The translations under genes and the position numbers were made by a program. The notes under the pieces are model-generated. The model worked only from the letters and a program-made list of their open reading frames with translations. It ran no database searches and was not told the origin of the DNA. A stretch of 64,000 bases of DNA, from positions 99,283 through 163,282 of the forward strand of contig PLCM01000026.1 in the NCBI GenBank assembly GCA_003134765.1, in the 5' to 3' direction. This DNA is from Spartobacteria bacterium. GTDB lineage: Bacteria > Verrucomicrobiota > Verrucomicrobiia > Chthoniobacterales > UBA10450. Below, piece after piece: positions 7,160 to 15,950 of this stretch (position 1 is the stretch's first letter; the number at the start of each line of letters is the position of its first letter).

Positions 7160-7456
7160 CTAATTAAACACCGCCTCGAACGCGCTGCTGGTTTGATCGG
7201 CCCCGATTGGAACCAGGAAAATTTCCATCTCGCCGAGGGTGGCGTTACGCATTTTGTAAATCTGTTGCGGCAATCGCAATTTGGCCGGGCCGAGAAACGT
7301 CAGCGCAAACGGCTCGCGTATGGATTCGGGTCGCGACCCGAGCGGTCGCGCCTCGGAAAGTTTGAGGGCGAGCGTACCATCCGGAAAGGCGATCTCGAAG
7401 TCCTGATCGAGACAGGCGGCAAACTGTTCGCAATGAACGGTGGCGAGATCCAGCAT
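7160..7456 (-). CDS. DUF6916-like small protein
   Basis: 98 residues. The C-terminal pattern is telling: PFALTFLGPAKLRLPQQIY, then LGEMEIFLVPIG and a final SAFEAVFN. This fits the DUF6916 family, whose members are short cytoplasmic proteins typically found beside tail-collar triplets (recalled). Function is unknown. I start at ATG 7456. An upstream in-frame extension to 7597 runs through a repeated TGACGTGTGAC stretch and an R3 repeat and looks non-coding. It is transcribed convergently with the GNAT gene and divergently from the Tat-signal gene. Confidence 0.7.
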   Translation of the reverse strand: MLDLATVHCEQFAACLDQDFEIAFPDGTLALKLSEARPLGSRPESIREPFALTFLGPAKLRLPQQIYKMRNATLGEMEIFLVPIGADQTSSAFEAVFN

Positions 7457-7526
7457 GGAGGAAAGTGACGTGTGACGAGTGACGTGTGACAAGTCAAATC
7501 GGAAGAGACGGGTCATCGTCCCCAAT

Positions 7527-7697
7527 GTCATCCTGAGCGAAGTCGAAGGACCTCTAATCTTGCCTTCCGTGCGGACGATGATCCGCGTTTGGCCCATCAG
7601 CCATCGTGTCGAAGAATCGTTCGGCCTCCCGCTCAGAAGACAAATTTAGCGATCCTTCCCTTCGACTTCGCTCAGGGCAGGCTAGCTCAGGATGACA
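7527..7697. repeat. R3 inverted repeat (GTCATCCTGAGCGAAGTCGAAGG type)
   Basis: A left arm GTCATCCTGAGCGAAGTCG at 7527 faces a right arm CTTCGACTTCGCTCAGG...GGATGAC ending near 7697. This fills most of the 357-bp gap between the DUF6916 and Tat-signal genes; the remainder has no recognisable gene. Confidence 0.75.
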
Positions 7698-7813
7698 ATT
7701 TCGGGAGGTGCCACCCAACTTGTCACACGTCACTTTCCCGAAAAATCCTTGACTTAAACCCGCATTCCGTGTTTCAACTGGGCCGCGTTTCTCTCTGTTT
7801 CCAAATTGCTTAA

Positions 7814-8824
7814 ATGATCTCCGACCGCCGTTCTTTTCTTCGCGTCGGGTCACTATTGGTTTGTGGCAGTTTTCTCCGGCCTCAGTCACTCTTTGCGCTC
7901 GGAGAGAAAACTCCTGGCGTTCTGTCGTTCGACGCGACCGAATTGCACCTGCTCGATTTCGTCTCGACCTACAGCTCGGTGGTTCGGATGACGGGCGCTT
8001 CGGTTCTGGGACATTTCAAGCCGGAGAGCGGAAGCGGCCTCCGCCTCCTCGTGCAGGTGACCGATTTTGCCAGGCTCGCCGAGGCGACGCTCCGCGCTCC
8101 TTTCAAGAATTTTTATGCGAAAGCGAATTCGCTTTCGTTTGTCGCGCAGGGAAGTGGCCATGTGGTTGAGAATCTGTCGGCGGGCGATTTCGCATCACGC
8201 CTGGCAGCGCTGAGCAGCAAGGAGAAGATCGCGTTTGCGCACGACGCGCTCAGCTACGATCCGATCGCGAAACAATTGGACGACCCGCTCGGCAGCATTG
8301 GAGCGGGCCAGCTGAGACTAATTAACCGCCCGACGAAAACGCCGGAGGCTTTGGAGCTTGCGATGCGCGGAACTGGCGACGCGCGCGCGGCAGGCGTGCC
8401 GGAAGGCGAAACTTTTGCGACATGGAAGGCGCAACTGGTCAGATCGAGCGTGACGGCGAAAGCGGCGTATCCGATTGCTGCGGCGTTTGTCCGCGCCCTG
8501 CCGGCGTTCGCGGCCCTGGCCGGAAGCGACGACGTGAAGAGCGCCATCTCCACGCCGCTGATTTCCAGCTCGGTCAAGGCGGCGCTTGGAATGACGGCGA
8601 AGAGCGCGATCGGAGAATTCGACCGGGTCCGCGAGATCTTTGGCCAATCGTATTCGGATGGTGCCGTGTGGCTTTACGTGGTGCTCGGCAAACAGGTTCA
8701 GAAGGACACGCGCGGTTGGATCGACCAAGCGCTGCTGGAAGATGTCCATTGGCGGGAAGCGTTCGACAGCGCGTCGAAGATCGAAGCGGCCTTCCAGACG
8801 CCTGAACTCAAATCCCAGGCCTGA
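7814..8824 (+). CDS. Tat-exported protein of unknown function
   Basis: 336 residues. The N-terminus SDRRSFLRVGSLLVCG matches the twin-arginine motif (S/T-R-R-x-F-L-K/R) followed by a moderately hydrophobic segment, so export in folded form is likely. The mature part is mostly helical, rich in Ala, Ser and Lys, with no recognised catalytic motif. Position beside DUF6916, GNAT and the collar triplet suggests it belongs to that island. The following gene starts 40 nt later. Start ATG 7814 is well supported by the Tat motif. Confidence 0.7.
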   Translation: MISDRRSFLRVGSLLVCGSFLRPQSLFALGEKTPGVLSFDATELHLLDFVSTYSSVVRMTGASVLGHFKPESGSGLRLLVQVTDFARLAEATLRAPFKNFYAKANSLSFVAQGSGHVVENLSAGDFASRLAALSSKEKIAFAHDALSYDPIAKQLDDPLGSIGAGQLRLINRPTKTPEALELAMRGTGDARAAGVPEGETFATWKAQLVRSSVTAKAAYPIAAAFVRALPAFAALAGSDDVKSAISTPLISSSVKAALGMTAKSAIGEFDRVREIFGQSYSDGAVWLYVVLGKQVQKDTRGWIDQALLEDVHWREAFDSASKIEAAFQTPELKSQA

Positions 8825-8864
8825 AATTCTTTCGTAACAACCGCATGCAAATCTATTCCCCTCA

Positions 8865-11800
8865 ATGCTTCATCGAATGACCGCCCGGTGCTGGAGGAAC
8901 GACCGTAACCTGTGCCGAGTCTGGCCGAGGCATGTCGTCCGAATTGGGACGGGGCACGTTCGGCAAGCTCAGTGCAGGCGCCTCCCGTCCCTCCACGCGT
9001 TTAAGACAGCGTTTCAGTGCATCCTCTTCGCGGCACTTCTCTGCGGAGGCGGAAACCTTTTGGCCGGGCCGCAGCCTCCCGCGCCCAATGTCACCGCCAC
9101 CCAGACGGGCGCGTTTCCAAGTCATCCCGATAATCGCGCGCGAGAAGGTGATACCATCACTTATACGACGACGATCTCGAATGCGACCGGTACCGCGGAT
9201 GCCACCGGAGTGCAATTGACCAATCCGACACCGGCCAATACGACCGACGTGGCCGGCTCCGTGCAAGTGTCGCCCCTGGCCTTTCCAGATAGCTACACCG
9301 CGGGCAAGAACACGACGCTGAATACCAGCGCGCCGGGTGTGCTGAGCAATGACACCGGCATTCCCGCGCCGAGCGCAGTCGCGATTGCTGGAGGAGCAAC
9401 CACCCAGGGTGGCACAGTAACACTCAATGCCGATGGCAGTTTCAGCTACACCCCGGCCAACAACTTTACTGGAACGGACACGTTCACCTACACGGCTACG
9501 AACGTTCAGCCGCCTAACGATACAGCTTTAGTGACTATTACGGTCGTTCCGCCACCGGTAGCTAACCCCGATGGATACAATGTCACCAAGAACACGCCGC
9601 TCTCGGTGGTAGCGCCGGGTGTTCTGGGCAATGACACGGGCGGCCCGGCGCCGATCGTGAGTTATGGCAGCCCAAACGGCACCGAGCAGACGGCCATCGG
9701 CGCTGCGACCCCGACCACTCAGGCCGGAAGCGTGAGTTTGAATGCGGATGGCAGCTTGAGTTACACGCCACCGACCAACTTCACAGGCAGCGATACGTTC
9801 AAGTATAAGCTCACGAACCCCGCCGGCAGCTCCATTGCAACGGTCACTTTCACGGTCGCCTGCCCAACTATTACGGTCACGAACCCGTCGACGACGACGG
9901 GCACGGTGGGCACCCCTTTCAGCCAAACCTTCACCCAAGCTGGTGGCACGGGCACAACGACTTTCGCGCTGAACAGCGGCACCTTGCCCACAGGCCTGAC
10001 CCTGGCGACGAATGGGACGCTCTCTGGAACTGCAAGCCAGAGCGGCTCATTCCCGATCACAGTCAAGGCGACCGATAGCCTTGGTTGCACCGGGATCGGG
10101 CCGACCTATACGCTGGTCATTAGCTGCCAGACTATCACGGTTACCAACCCCGCCACGACGACCGGCACGGTGGATGCCGCCTTTAGTCAGACCTTCACGC
10201 AGAGTGGCGCGATCGGCACGGCGACATTCACCACTGCCAGCACGTTGCCGGCAGGGCTGACCCTGGCAACGAATGGTACCCTTTCCGGCACTCCGACCCA
10301 GAACGGAACTTTCCCGATCGTGGTGACGGTGACCGATAGTAACGGCTGCACCGGCACTGGCTCGACTTATAACCTGGTAATCAACTGCCAGACCATCACG
10401 GTTACTAATCCGGGCGTAACAACGGGCACAGTGGACGCGCCCTTCAGCCAAACCTTCACGCAAACGGGGGCGCACGGCACTGCGACCTTTAGCACTGCCA
10501 GCACCTTACCGGCAGGTTTGACGGTTTCCTCGGCGGGCGTGCTCTCGGGCACTCCGACTCAGCCGGGCTCGTTCCCGATCGTGGTGACGGTGACCGATAG
10601 CAACGGTTGCACCGGCACCAGTTCCACCTACACGCTGGTCATCGCCTGCCAGACCATCACCGTCACTAACCCAGCCGTCAGCAACGGAACAGTGGACGCA
10701 GCCTTTAGCCAGACCTTCACGCAAAGCGGCGTGGGAACTCATACGCCGGCCACCTTTAGCCTCAATAGCGGTACGTTGCCGAGCGGGCTGAGCCTCGCAA
10801 CTAATGGCACTCTCTCGGGCACGCCCGGTCAGCCCGGCAGTTTCCCAATTACGGTGAAGGTGACTGATGCCAACGGCTGCACTGGCATTAGCTCCACCTA
10901 CACGCTGGTGATCGCCTGCCAGACCATTACCGTTACCAACCCGACCAGCGCGACCTCCACCTTCAACTCGGCTCTCTCTCCTGCTGGCAATTACACGTTT
11001 ACGCAGAGTGGGGTCGGCACGCACACGCCGGCGACCTTCGCGACCGCCTCGACGCTGCCGACCGGCGTGACGCTCACTACGGCGGGCGTTCTTACTGGCA
11101 CCCCGACGCAAACGGGCACGTTCCCAGTAATCGTGACCGTGACAGACGCAAATGGCTGCACGGGAACCAGCTCGACTTACAATCTGGCGGTAAATCCGGT
11201 GGCCGCGACCGACTCTTATAGCAGTCTTGTTGACAATACTCAGGCCGCCGTAACCGGTGGAAGCACGTCGTCGCCGAGCACGCCATTCGTAGCCCTGAGC
11301 GGGACACTCATCTCGAACGACCTGCCCAGCGGCGGAGTCACCCTGACCAGCACAGGAACGTTTTTCACAACTGCGGGTGGCAGCGTGACGATCGCTGCCG
11401 ACGGCACGTTTATCTACACGCCAAAGGCGAATCCCGGAGCGGCGGCTATCACGGCCGATTCGTTTACTTACACGATCTCAAGCAATACGGGAGGCACCGC
11501 GACGGCAACGACGGCGAACGGGACGGCGAACCTGACGCTGGCCGGACGCGTCTGGTACGTGAACAGCAGCGGGGCGAACGGTGACGGGCGATCGCAAAGT
11601 CCGTTCAACACCATGACTGGCGCCGGCACCGCCTCCCTCGCGAACGACTACGTCTTTGTCCATACTGGCGGCGCGACCACAACGGGCAGCATCTCGCTTC
11701 TCGCCGGCCAAACGCTCTGGGGCCAGGGCTCAACCTTCACGTTGAACTCGGGTGCGCTCACGATTGCTTCCGGCACGAAGCCAACCCTCACCGGCACCGT

Positions 11801-14800
11801 GACTCTCGGTGGAAACAACGATACGGTCAGCTCGCTGGATATTAGTACGGGCTCCTCTACCGGCATCACAAATTCCGCCCCGATCACGGGCGCGCTGGTG
11901 GAGAATAGCGTTACGGTTACAACCACAACTGGCACCGGCGTTAGCTTCTCCAATATCGCGGGCACGCTAACCTTCACGGGGCTGACTACAAGCGGCGGGA
12001 CTGGCGCGAACCTGACCGGGACCAATACCAACGCAACCTTTAACTTCTCAGGTGTGACGATCAGTTCGGGCGCCAACTCAGGTTTCACAGCCACCGGTGG
12101 TGGAACGGTCAACCTCACCGGCGCGGCCAACACAATCACTTCGACGACGGGCACGGCGCTCAACGTCGCCAACACGACCATCGGCGCGAGTGGCTTGACG
12201 TTCAGGAGCATTTCTGCCGGCACGGGTTCGGGCTCAGCGGGCGATGGTATTATCCTCAATACCACGGGCGCAAGCGGCGGCCTGACCGTCACCGGAAACG
12301 GCGGCACCTGCACTAACTCCGCTTCGTGCACAGGAGGCACTATCCAGCACAAGACGGGAGCGGACAATAGTACCACTGCTGGCATCGGGATCTATCTCAA
12401 CAGCACAAAGAACGTGTCGTTGACCAACATGCAGCTCAACGACTTTGACAACTACGCCATTCGTGGCGCTGACGTTAACGGCTTCACGTTGCAAACCAGC
12501 GTCATCAATGGCACCAACGGCAACAACTCCAGCCTTGGCGATCCGAACAACGAAGGCAGCGTCCGCTTCCACAACCTTACCGGCAGCGCGCTCATCACCG
12601 GCTGCACCATCGGCAGCGACAGCACGACCAGCGGCGCCTACAACACGATTCAAATTCTCAACGGATCGAATACAACGCTGAACCAGCTCGATGTCGAAAG
12701 CTGCAAGCTTTACAACAATAACATCGCTCAGGGTACGACCACCGCGGGCAACAAGGTCATGCTGGTCGGCTCAGACAGCGGCAGCAACGCGATCATGACG
12801 TTGACTGTCAACAACAGCCAGTTTGGTTTCATTAGCGGCACCAGTCCCTCTTCGGGCTCGCGCGGCGAGGATCTTCAGGTCAACACGCTCGGCACATCAG
12901 TTACAAACGCCATCGTCACTAACAACACTTTCAAGAGTTGGGGCAACGCCCTGAGCGGCACCGCTGCCGTGGACATTTCAGGTGGCGGCACGGGCAACAA
13001 CGTCTCAATGACGACCAGGATCGACAGCAACACGTTCGTTGAGGACGGCACTTTTTCCGGCGGCGCGCCAATCAACGTAACTCTCGTCGGCGGCGCGGGC
13101 ACGATCTATGGCAAGGTCACCAATAACACCATCGGCACTGCCACTGCGAACTCCGGCACAGGGCAGGCGTCGGCTGCGGACATCGCGATAGATATTGAAG
13201 GCAACAATGGCTCGTCCGGGACCGCCGGCGCGGTTACCGGACCGTCGAAGATTCTCGTTCAGGGCAATACTCTCAAGTGGTATGGCGAAGAAGGCATCTT
13301 GTTGCGGACTAACAACGGCAGCGCGACAGTGAATGCAACCGTCTTCGGCAATACGGTCAGCAATCCAGAGGTTTCCGGCCCCGGGATTTCGGGGGCGTTC
13401 GCCGGTATCTTCGTTGATGTTGGAGCTAATTCCGGTGAGACGAACACGATGAATGTGGTCATCGGCGACTTTACCACTGTGGCGAATAAGAACACGCTTA
13501 CGGGTAGCGACCCCACCGTTAACACCACTAATAGTGACGTCTTCTTGAGCAATAACCTTGCAACCACTACTCTCAACCTCTCTAAGAATGGATCCCCGCT
13601 CACTACCGCCAGCACAGTGATTCAGGGTGACAACATCATGGACGTGAACGGCGAGTCCGACGCCGGAACAATCACCCTGGTGAACACGCTGCCGTCAACG
13701 CCGCCACTGCTCTTTGCGCCCGGCGGAGTGCAGTCTAGCTTGCTTATACCTGATGCGGGTCTTGTCACCAGGGCGGCATTAGATTCAACCGTTGCGACCG
13801 CTATCCACCGCTGGGAGGCGACTGGACTTACGGCAGAGCAGATCGCGATCTTGCGCAGCCTGAGCTTTGAAGTAGCCGATCTGCCCAGCCTTAAGCTCGG
13901 TGAAGCAGACGGCAATCACATCCGCGTGAGCAGAAATGCTGGCGGCAACGGCTGGTATGTTTCGGAGCGACGCGCTTCCGCACGTCCCGGACTCGCCGCG
14001 GCGAGTCCCTCCGGAAGCGATGACAAGCAGTTTAGTAAGTCTGTCTCAGCTACTCGCAGCTATACGGAATCAACCGGCGCGCCGGCTGGCCGGGTCGACC
14101 TCCTGACCGCGATCATGCACGAGATGGGTCATGCCTTGGGCTTGCCCGACACCTACGACGCGAAGGACCGCGACAAGGTGATGTATGGCTTCCTGACCAA
14201 TGGCGAGCGCCGCGTTCCTGCCACCGGTGACGCATTGGGGGCCAAACCCGATGCCCATGACGCGCCGCACTTCCTCGCCGCGCCGGTGACCATCGGCACG
14301 ATCCCGCAAGGCAAGAGCGTCACGGTCACCTTCAAGAACAAGATCAACAATCCTATTCCGTCGAGCGCCTCGCCGATCTCGAGCCAGGGCACGGTAAGCG
14401 GCAGCAACTTCTCCAACGTGGTGCTCAATCCCACGCTTACTCCTGTAACAATCCCGCCCAGAGCCTACAGCGCCCAGACCCCGCCGGCGACAGGGACGGT
14501 GAATCAACCTTACGGACCCTACAGTTTCGTGGCCGACGGAAATCCTGCGCCGAACTATACCTTGCAGGTGGGGCCATTGCCGCCAGGACTCAACTTGAGC
14601 ACAGCGGGAGTATTGGACGGCACGCCGACGACACCGGGGACCTTCTCAGGCATCGTGGTGCGCGCGACCAACGCGGCGGGCTTCTTCGATACCAATCCAT
14701 TTACGATCACAATAGCGACTGTGGCGCCAAGTCCAACTCCGACTGCGACTGCCACTGCTACACCGACTGCTACTGCCACTGCTACACCGACTGCTACTGC

Positions 14801-15716
14801 CACTGCTACACCGACTGCGACTGCTACCGCGACGCCGACAGCCACGGCTACTGCTACGGCTACTCCGACAGGGACGCCTACCGCCACACCTACTGCAACG
14901 CCGACAGGTACACCTACAGCTACCCCCGCTCAGGCGCTCAACATCTCCACCCGCTCGCGGGTGGACGTGGGCGACAAGGTTATGATCGGCGGCTTCATCA
15001 TCACGGGGAATGCTAATAAGCCAGTAGTGATTCGCGGGTTGGGACCATCGCTGGTTAATTTGGGTGTGCCAGCAGCCACAGTCCTGAATGATCCGTTCCT
15101 GGAGCTGCACGGGCCCAATGGCGCATTGATCATGTCGAACGACAACTGGATCGACAGTCCGCAGAAAGCGCAAATCCAGGGCACCATTTTCCAGCCGAGC
15201 GATAATCGGGAGTCGGTCATCCTGGCCACGTTGCCGCCGGGCAATTACACCGCGATCCTGACCGGGGTGGGTCAGACCACGGGGATAGGGGTGGTGGAGG
15301 TCTACGACAATGGCCAAGGGATAGATTCGACCCTGGCCAACATCAGCACGCGCGGATTCGTGCAGACGGGAGATAACGTGATGATAGGAGGTTTTACCTT
15401 AGGAAACAACCCGGCGAGCGCCCACATAGCGGTGCGAGGGATAGGACCGTCCCTGGCCAGTTCTGGCCTAAGCAACCTGTTAGCTGATCCTACCCTTGCG
15501 TTGCACAACGCGAACGGGACGATCATGATCTCGAACGACAACTGGACGGATGATCCCGTTGCCGCAGCCCAGCTTACCGCCAACGGCCTGGCGCTCAAGG
15601 ATCCTAAGGAATCGGGCATCTTCACGTTGCTGCCACCGGGAGCGTTCACGGCGATCCTGGCCGGGAAGAACGGGGGCGTAGGCATCGGCTTGGTCGAGAT
15701 CTACAATTTGAAATAA
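8865..15716 (+). CDS. Giant secreted Ig-like / beta-helix / metalloprotease-motif protein
   Basis: 2283 residues. After a long basic N-terminus there is a signal-like segment (about 48-66, FQCILFAALLCGGGNLLAG). Then come a DUF11-like stretch; two Big_9/cadherin-like units with LNADGS(F/L)SYTP; five tandem He_PIG-type repeats (about 332-774) each starting with C(P/Q)TITVTNP; another Ig unit; a right-handed beta-helix (about 894-1610); and a protease-like region with HEMGHALGLPD at 1752-1762. That motif fits HExxHxxGxxD zinc proteases (metzincin-like, as in snapalysins). A PIG unit, a Thr/Pro/Ala linker (about 1955-2023) and a two-part C-terminal domain follow. Probably a cell-surface or secreted adhesin/protease. 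The N-terminal start is uncertain, since 47 basic residues precede the signal. Confidence 0.85.
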   Translation: MLHRMTARCWRNDRNLCRVWPRHVVRIGTGHVRQAQCRRLPSLHAFKTAFQCILFAALLCGGGNLLAGPQPPAPNVTATQTGAFPSHPDNRAREGDTITYTTTISNATGTADATGVQLTNPTPANTTDVAGSVQVSPLAFPDSYTAGKNTTLNTSAPGVLSNDTGIPAPSAVAIAGGATTQGGTVTLNADGSFSYTPANNFTGTDTFTYTATNVQPPNDTALVTITVVPPPVANPDGYNVTKNTPLSVVAPGVLGNDTGGPAPIVSYGSPNGTEQTAIGAATPTTQAGSVSLNADGSLSYTPPTNFTGSDTFKYKLTNPAGSSIATVTFTVACPTITVTNPSTTTGTVGTPFSQTFTQAGGTGTTTFALNSGTLPTGLTLATNGTLSGTASQSGSFPITVKATDSLGCTGIGPTYTLVISCQTITVTNPATTTGTVDAAFSQTFTQSGAIGTATFTTASTLPAGLTLATNGTLSGTPTQNGTFPIVVTVTDSNGCTGTGSTYNLVINCQTITVTNPGVTTGTVDAPFSQTFTQTGAHGTATFSTASTLPAGLTVSSAGVLSGTPTQPGSFPIVVTVTDSNGCTGTSSTYTLVIACQTITVTNPAVSNGTVDAAFSQTFTQSGVGTHTPATFSLNSGTLPSGLSLATNGTLSGTPGQPGSFPITVKVTDANGCTGISSTYTLVIACQTITVTNPTSATSTFNSALSPAGNYTFTQSGVGTHTPATFATASTLPTGVTLTTAGVLTGTPTQTGTFPVIVTVTDANGCTGTSSTYNLAVNPVAATDSYSSLVDNTQAAVTGGSTSSPSTPFVALSGTLISNDLPSGGVTLTSTGTFFTTAGGSVTIAADGTFIYTPKANPGAAAITADSFTYTISSNTGGTATATTANGTANLTLAGRVWYVNSSGANGDGRSQSPFNTMTGAGTASLANDYVFVHTGGATTTGSISLLAGQTLWGQGSTFTLNSGALTIASGTKPTLTGTVTLGGNNDTVSSLDISTGSSTGITNSAPITGALVENSVTVTTTTGTGVSFSNIAGTLTFTGLTTSGGTGANLTGTNTNATFNFSGVTISSGANSGFTATGGGTVNLTGAANTITSTTGTALNVANTTIGASGLTFRSISAGTGSGSAGDGIILNTTGASGGLTVTGNGGTCTNSASCTGGTIQHKTGADNSTTAGIGIYLNSTKNVSLTNMQLNDFDNYAIRGADVNGFTLQTSVINGTNGNNSSLGDPNNEGSVRFHNLTGSALITGCTIGSDSTTSGAYNTIQILNGSNTTLNQLDVESCKLYNNNIAQGTTTAGNKVMLVGSDSGSNAIMTLTVNNSQFGFISGTSPSSGSRGEDLQVNTLGTSVTNAIVTNNTFKSWGNALSGTAAVDISGGGTGNNVSMTTRIDSNTFVEDGTFSGGAPINVTLVGGAGTIYGKVTNNTIGTATANSGTGQASAADIAIDIEGNNGSSGTAGAVTGPSKILVQGNTLKWYGEEGILLRTNNGSATVNATVFGNTVSNPEVSGPGISGAFAGIFVDVGANSGETNTMNVVIGDFTTVANKNTLTGSDPTVNTTNSDVFLSNNLATTTLNLSKNGSPLTTASTVIQGDNIMDVNGESDAGTITLVNTLPSTPPLLFAPGGVQSSLLIPDAGLVTRAALDSTVATAIHRWEATGLTAEQIAILRSLSFEVADLPSLKLGEADGNHIRVSRNAGGNGWYVSERRASARPGLAAASPSGSDDKQFSKSVSATRSYTESTGAPAGRVDLLTAIMHEMGHALGLPDTYDAKDRDKVMYGFLTNGERRVPATGDALGAKPDAHDAPHFLAAPVTIGTIPQGKSVTVTFKNKINNPIPSSASPISSQGTVSGSNFSNVVLNPTLTPVTIPPRAYSAQTPPATGTVNQPYGPYSFVADGNPAPNYTLQVGPLPPGLNLSTAGVLDGTPTTPGTFSGIVVRATNAAGFFDTNPFTITIATVAPSPTPTATATATPTATATATPTATATATPTATATATPTATATATATPTGTPTATPTATPTGTPTATPAQALNISTRSRVDVGDKVMIGGFIITGNANKPVVIRGLGPSLVNLGVPAATVLNDPFLELHGPNGALIMSNDNWIDSPQKAQIQGTIFQPSDNRESVILATLPPGNYTAILTGVGQTTGIGVVEVYDNGQGIDSTLANISTRGFVQTGDNVMIGGFTLGNNPASAHIAVRGIGPSLASSGLSNLLADPTLALHNANGTIMISNDNWTDDPVAAAQLTANGLALKDPKESGIFTLLPPGAFTAILAGKNGGVGIGLVEIYNLK
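9859..11187 (+). repeat. Five tandem Ig-like (He_PIG) repeats within the giant gene
   Basis: In-frame units of about 261-267 bp begin near 9859, 10126, 10387, 10648 and 10915. Each encodes TITVTNP at its start and VTD(S/A)NGCTG near its end. Nucleotide similarity is high enough that recombination between units is likely. Confidence 0.8.
14728..14937 (+). repeat. Thr/Pro/Ala linker encoded by short tandem repeats
   Basis: Simple-sequence region encoding (TATATP)-like repeats. At the DNA level a 24-bp unit (CCGACTGCTACTGCCACTGC plus TACA) is repeated about three times with little change. It separates the protease/PIG part from the C-terminal domain and is probably flexible, possibly O-glycosylated. 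Confidence 0.8.
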
Positions 15717-15718
15717 GT

Positions 15719-15865
15719 GGGCCGGCACGCCCTCGTGCCGGGCGCAGTTCCCCCACGGCCTGAGGGCAGGCCGTCTCCATTGAAATAATGGGATGGGACG
15801 GAGCCCGTCCCTCCATTAATGAAACCCGCGATTAGGCGCGTGCCATTTCAAACCCGGCGGCACTT
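15719..15865. repeat. R5: 3'-flanking repeat of the giant gene
   Basis: Contains GCCGGCACGCCCTCGTGCCGG, GGCCTGAGGGCAGGCC, GACGGAGCCCGTCCC and GCGTGCCATTTCAAAC in that order. The same words occur in the same order after the 1044-residue gene at 20093. There is no T-tract after the first hairpin here. Confidence 0.75.
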
Positions 15866-15950
15866 TCTGCGAAACGCCGGCCTTGCCGCCAGCTTCTTCG
15901 TTCGCGGTCCCGGGTCCTTTTGCGTGCTCGGATTTACACCGGGGAGTTAG
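15819..15950 (+). pseudogene. Truncated Tat-leader reading frame
   Basis: A 43-codon frame from ATG 15819 to TAG 15950 encodes QTRRHFLRNAGLAASFF, a textbook twin-arginine leader, and then stops. No mature domain follows in any frame. It starts inside the R5 repeat and overlaps the possible TTG start of the next gene in another frame. Best read as the 5' remnant of a Tat-exported protein gene, or a chance ORF within the duplicated flank. Confidence 0.35.
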
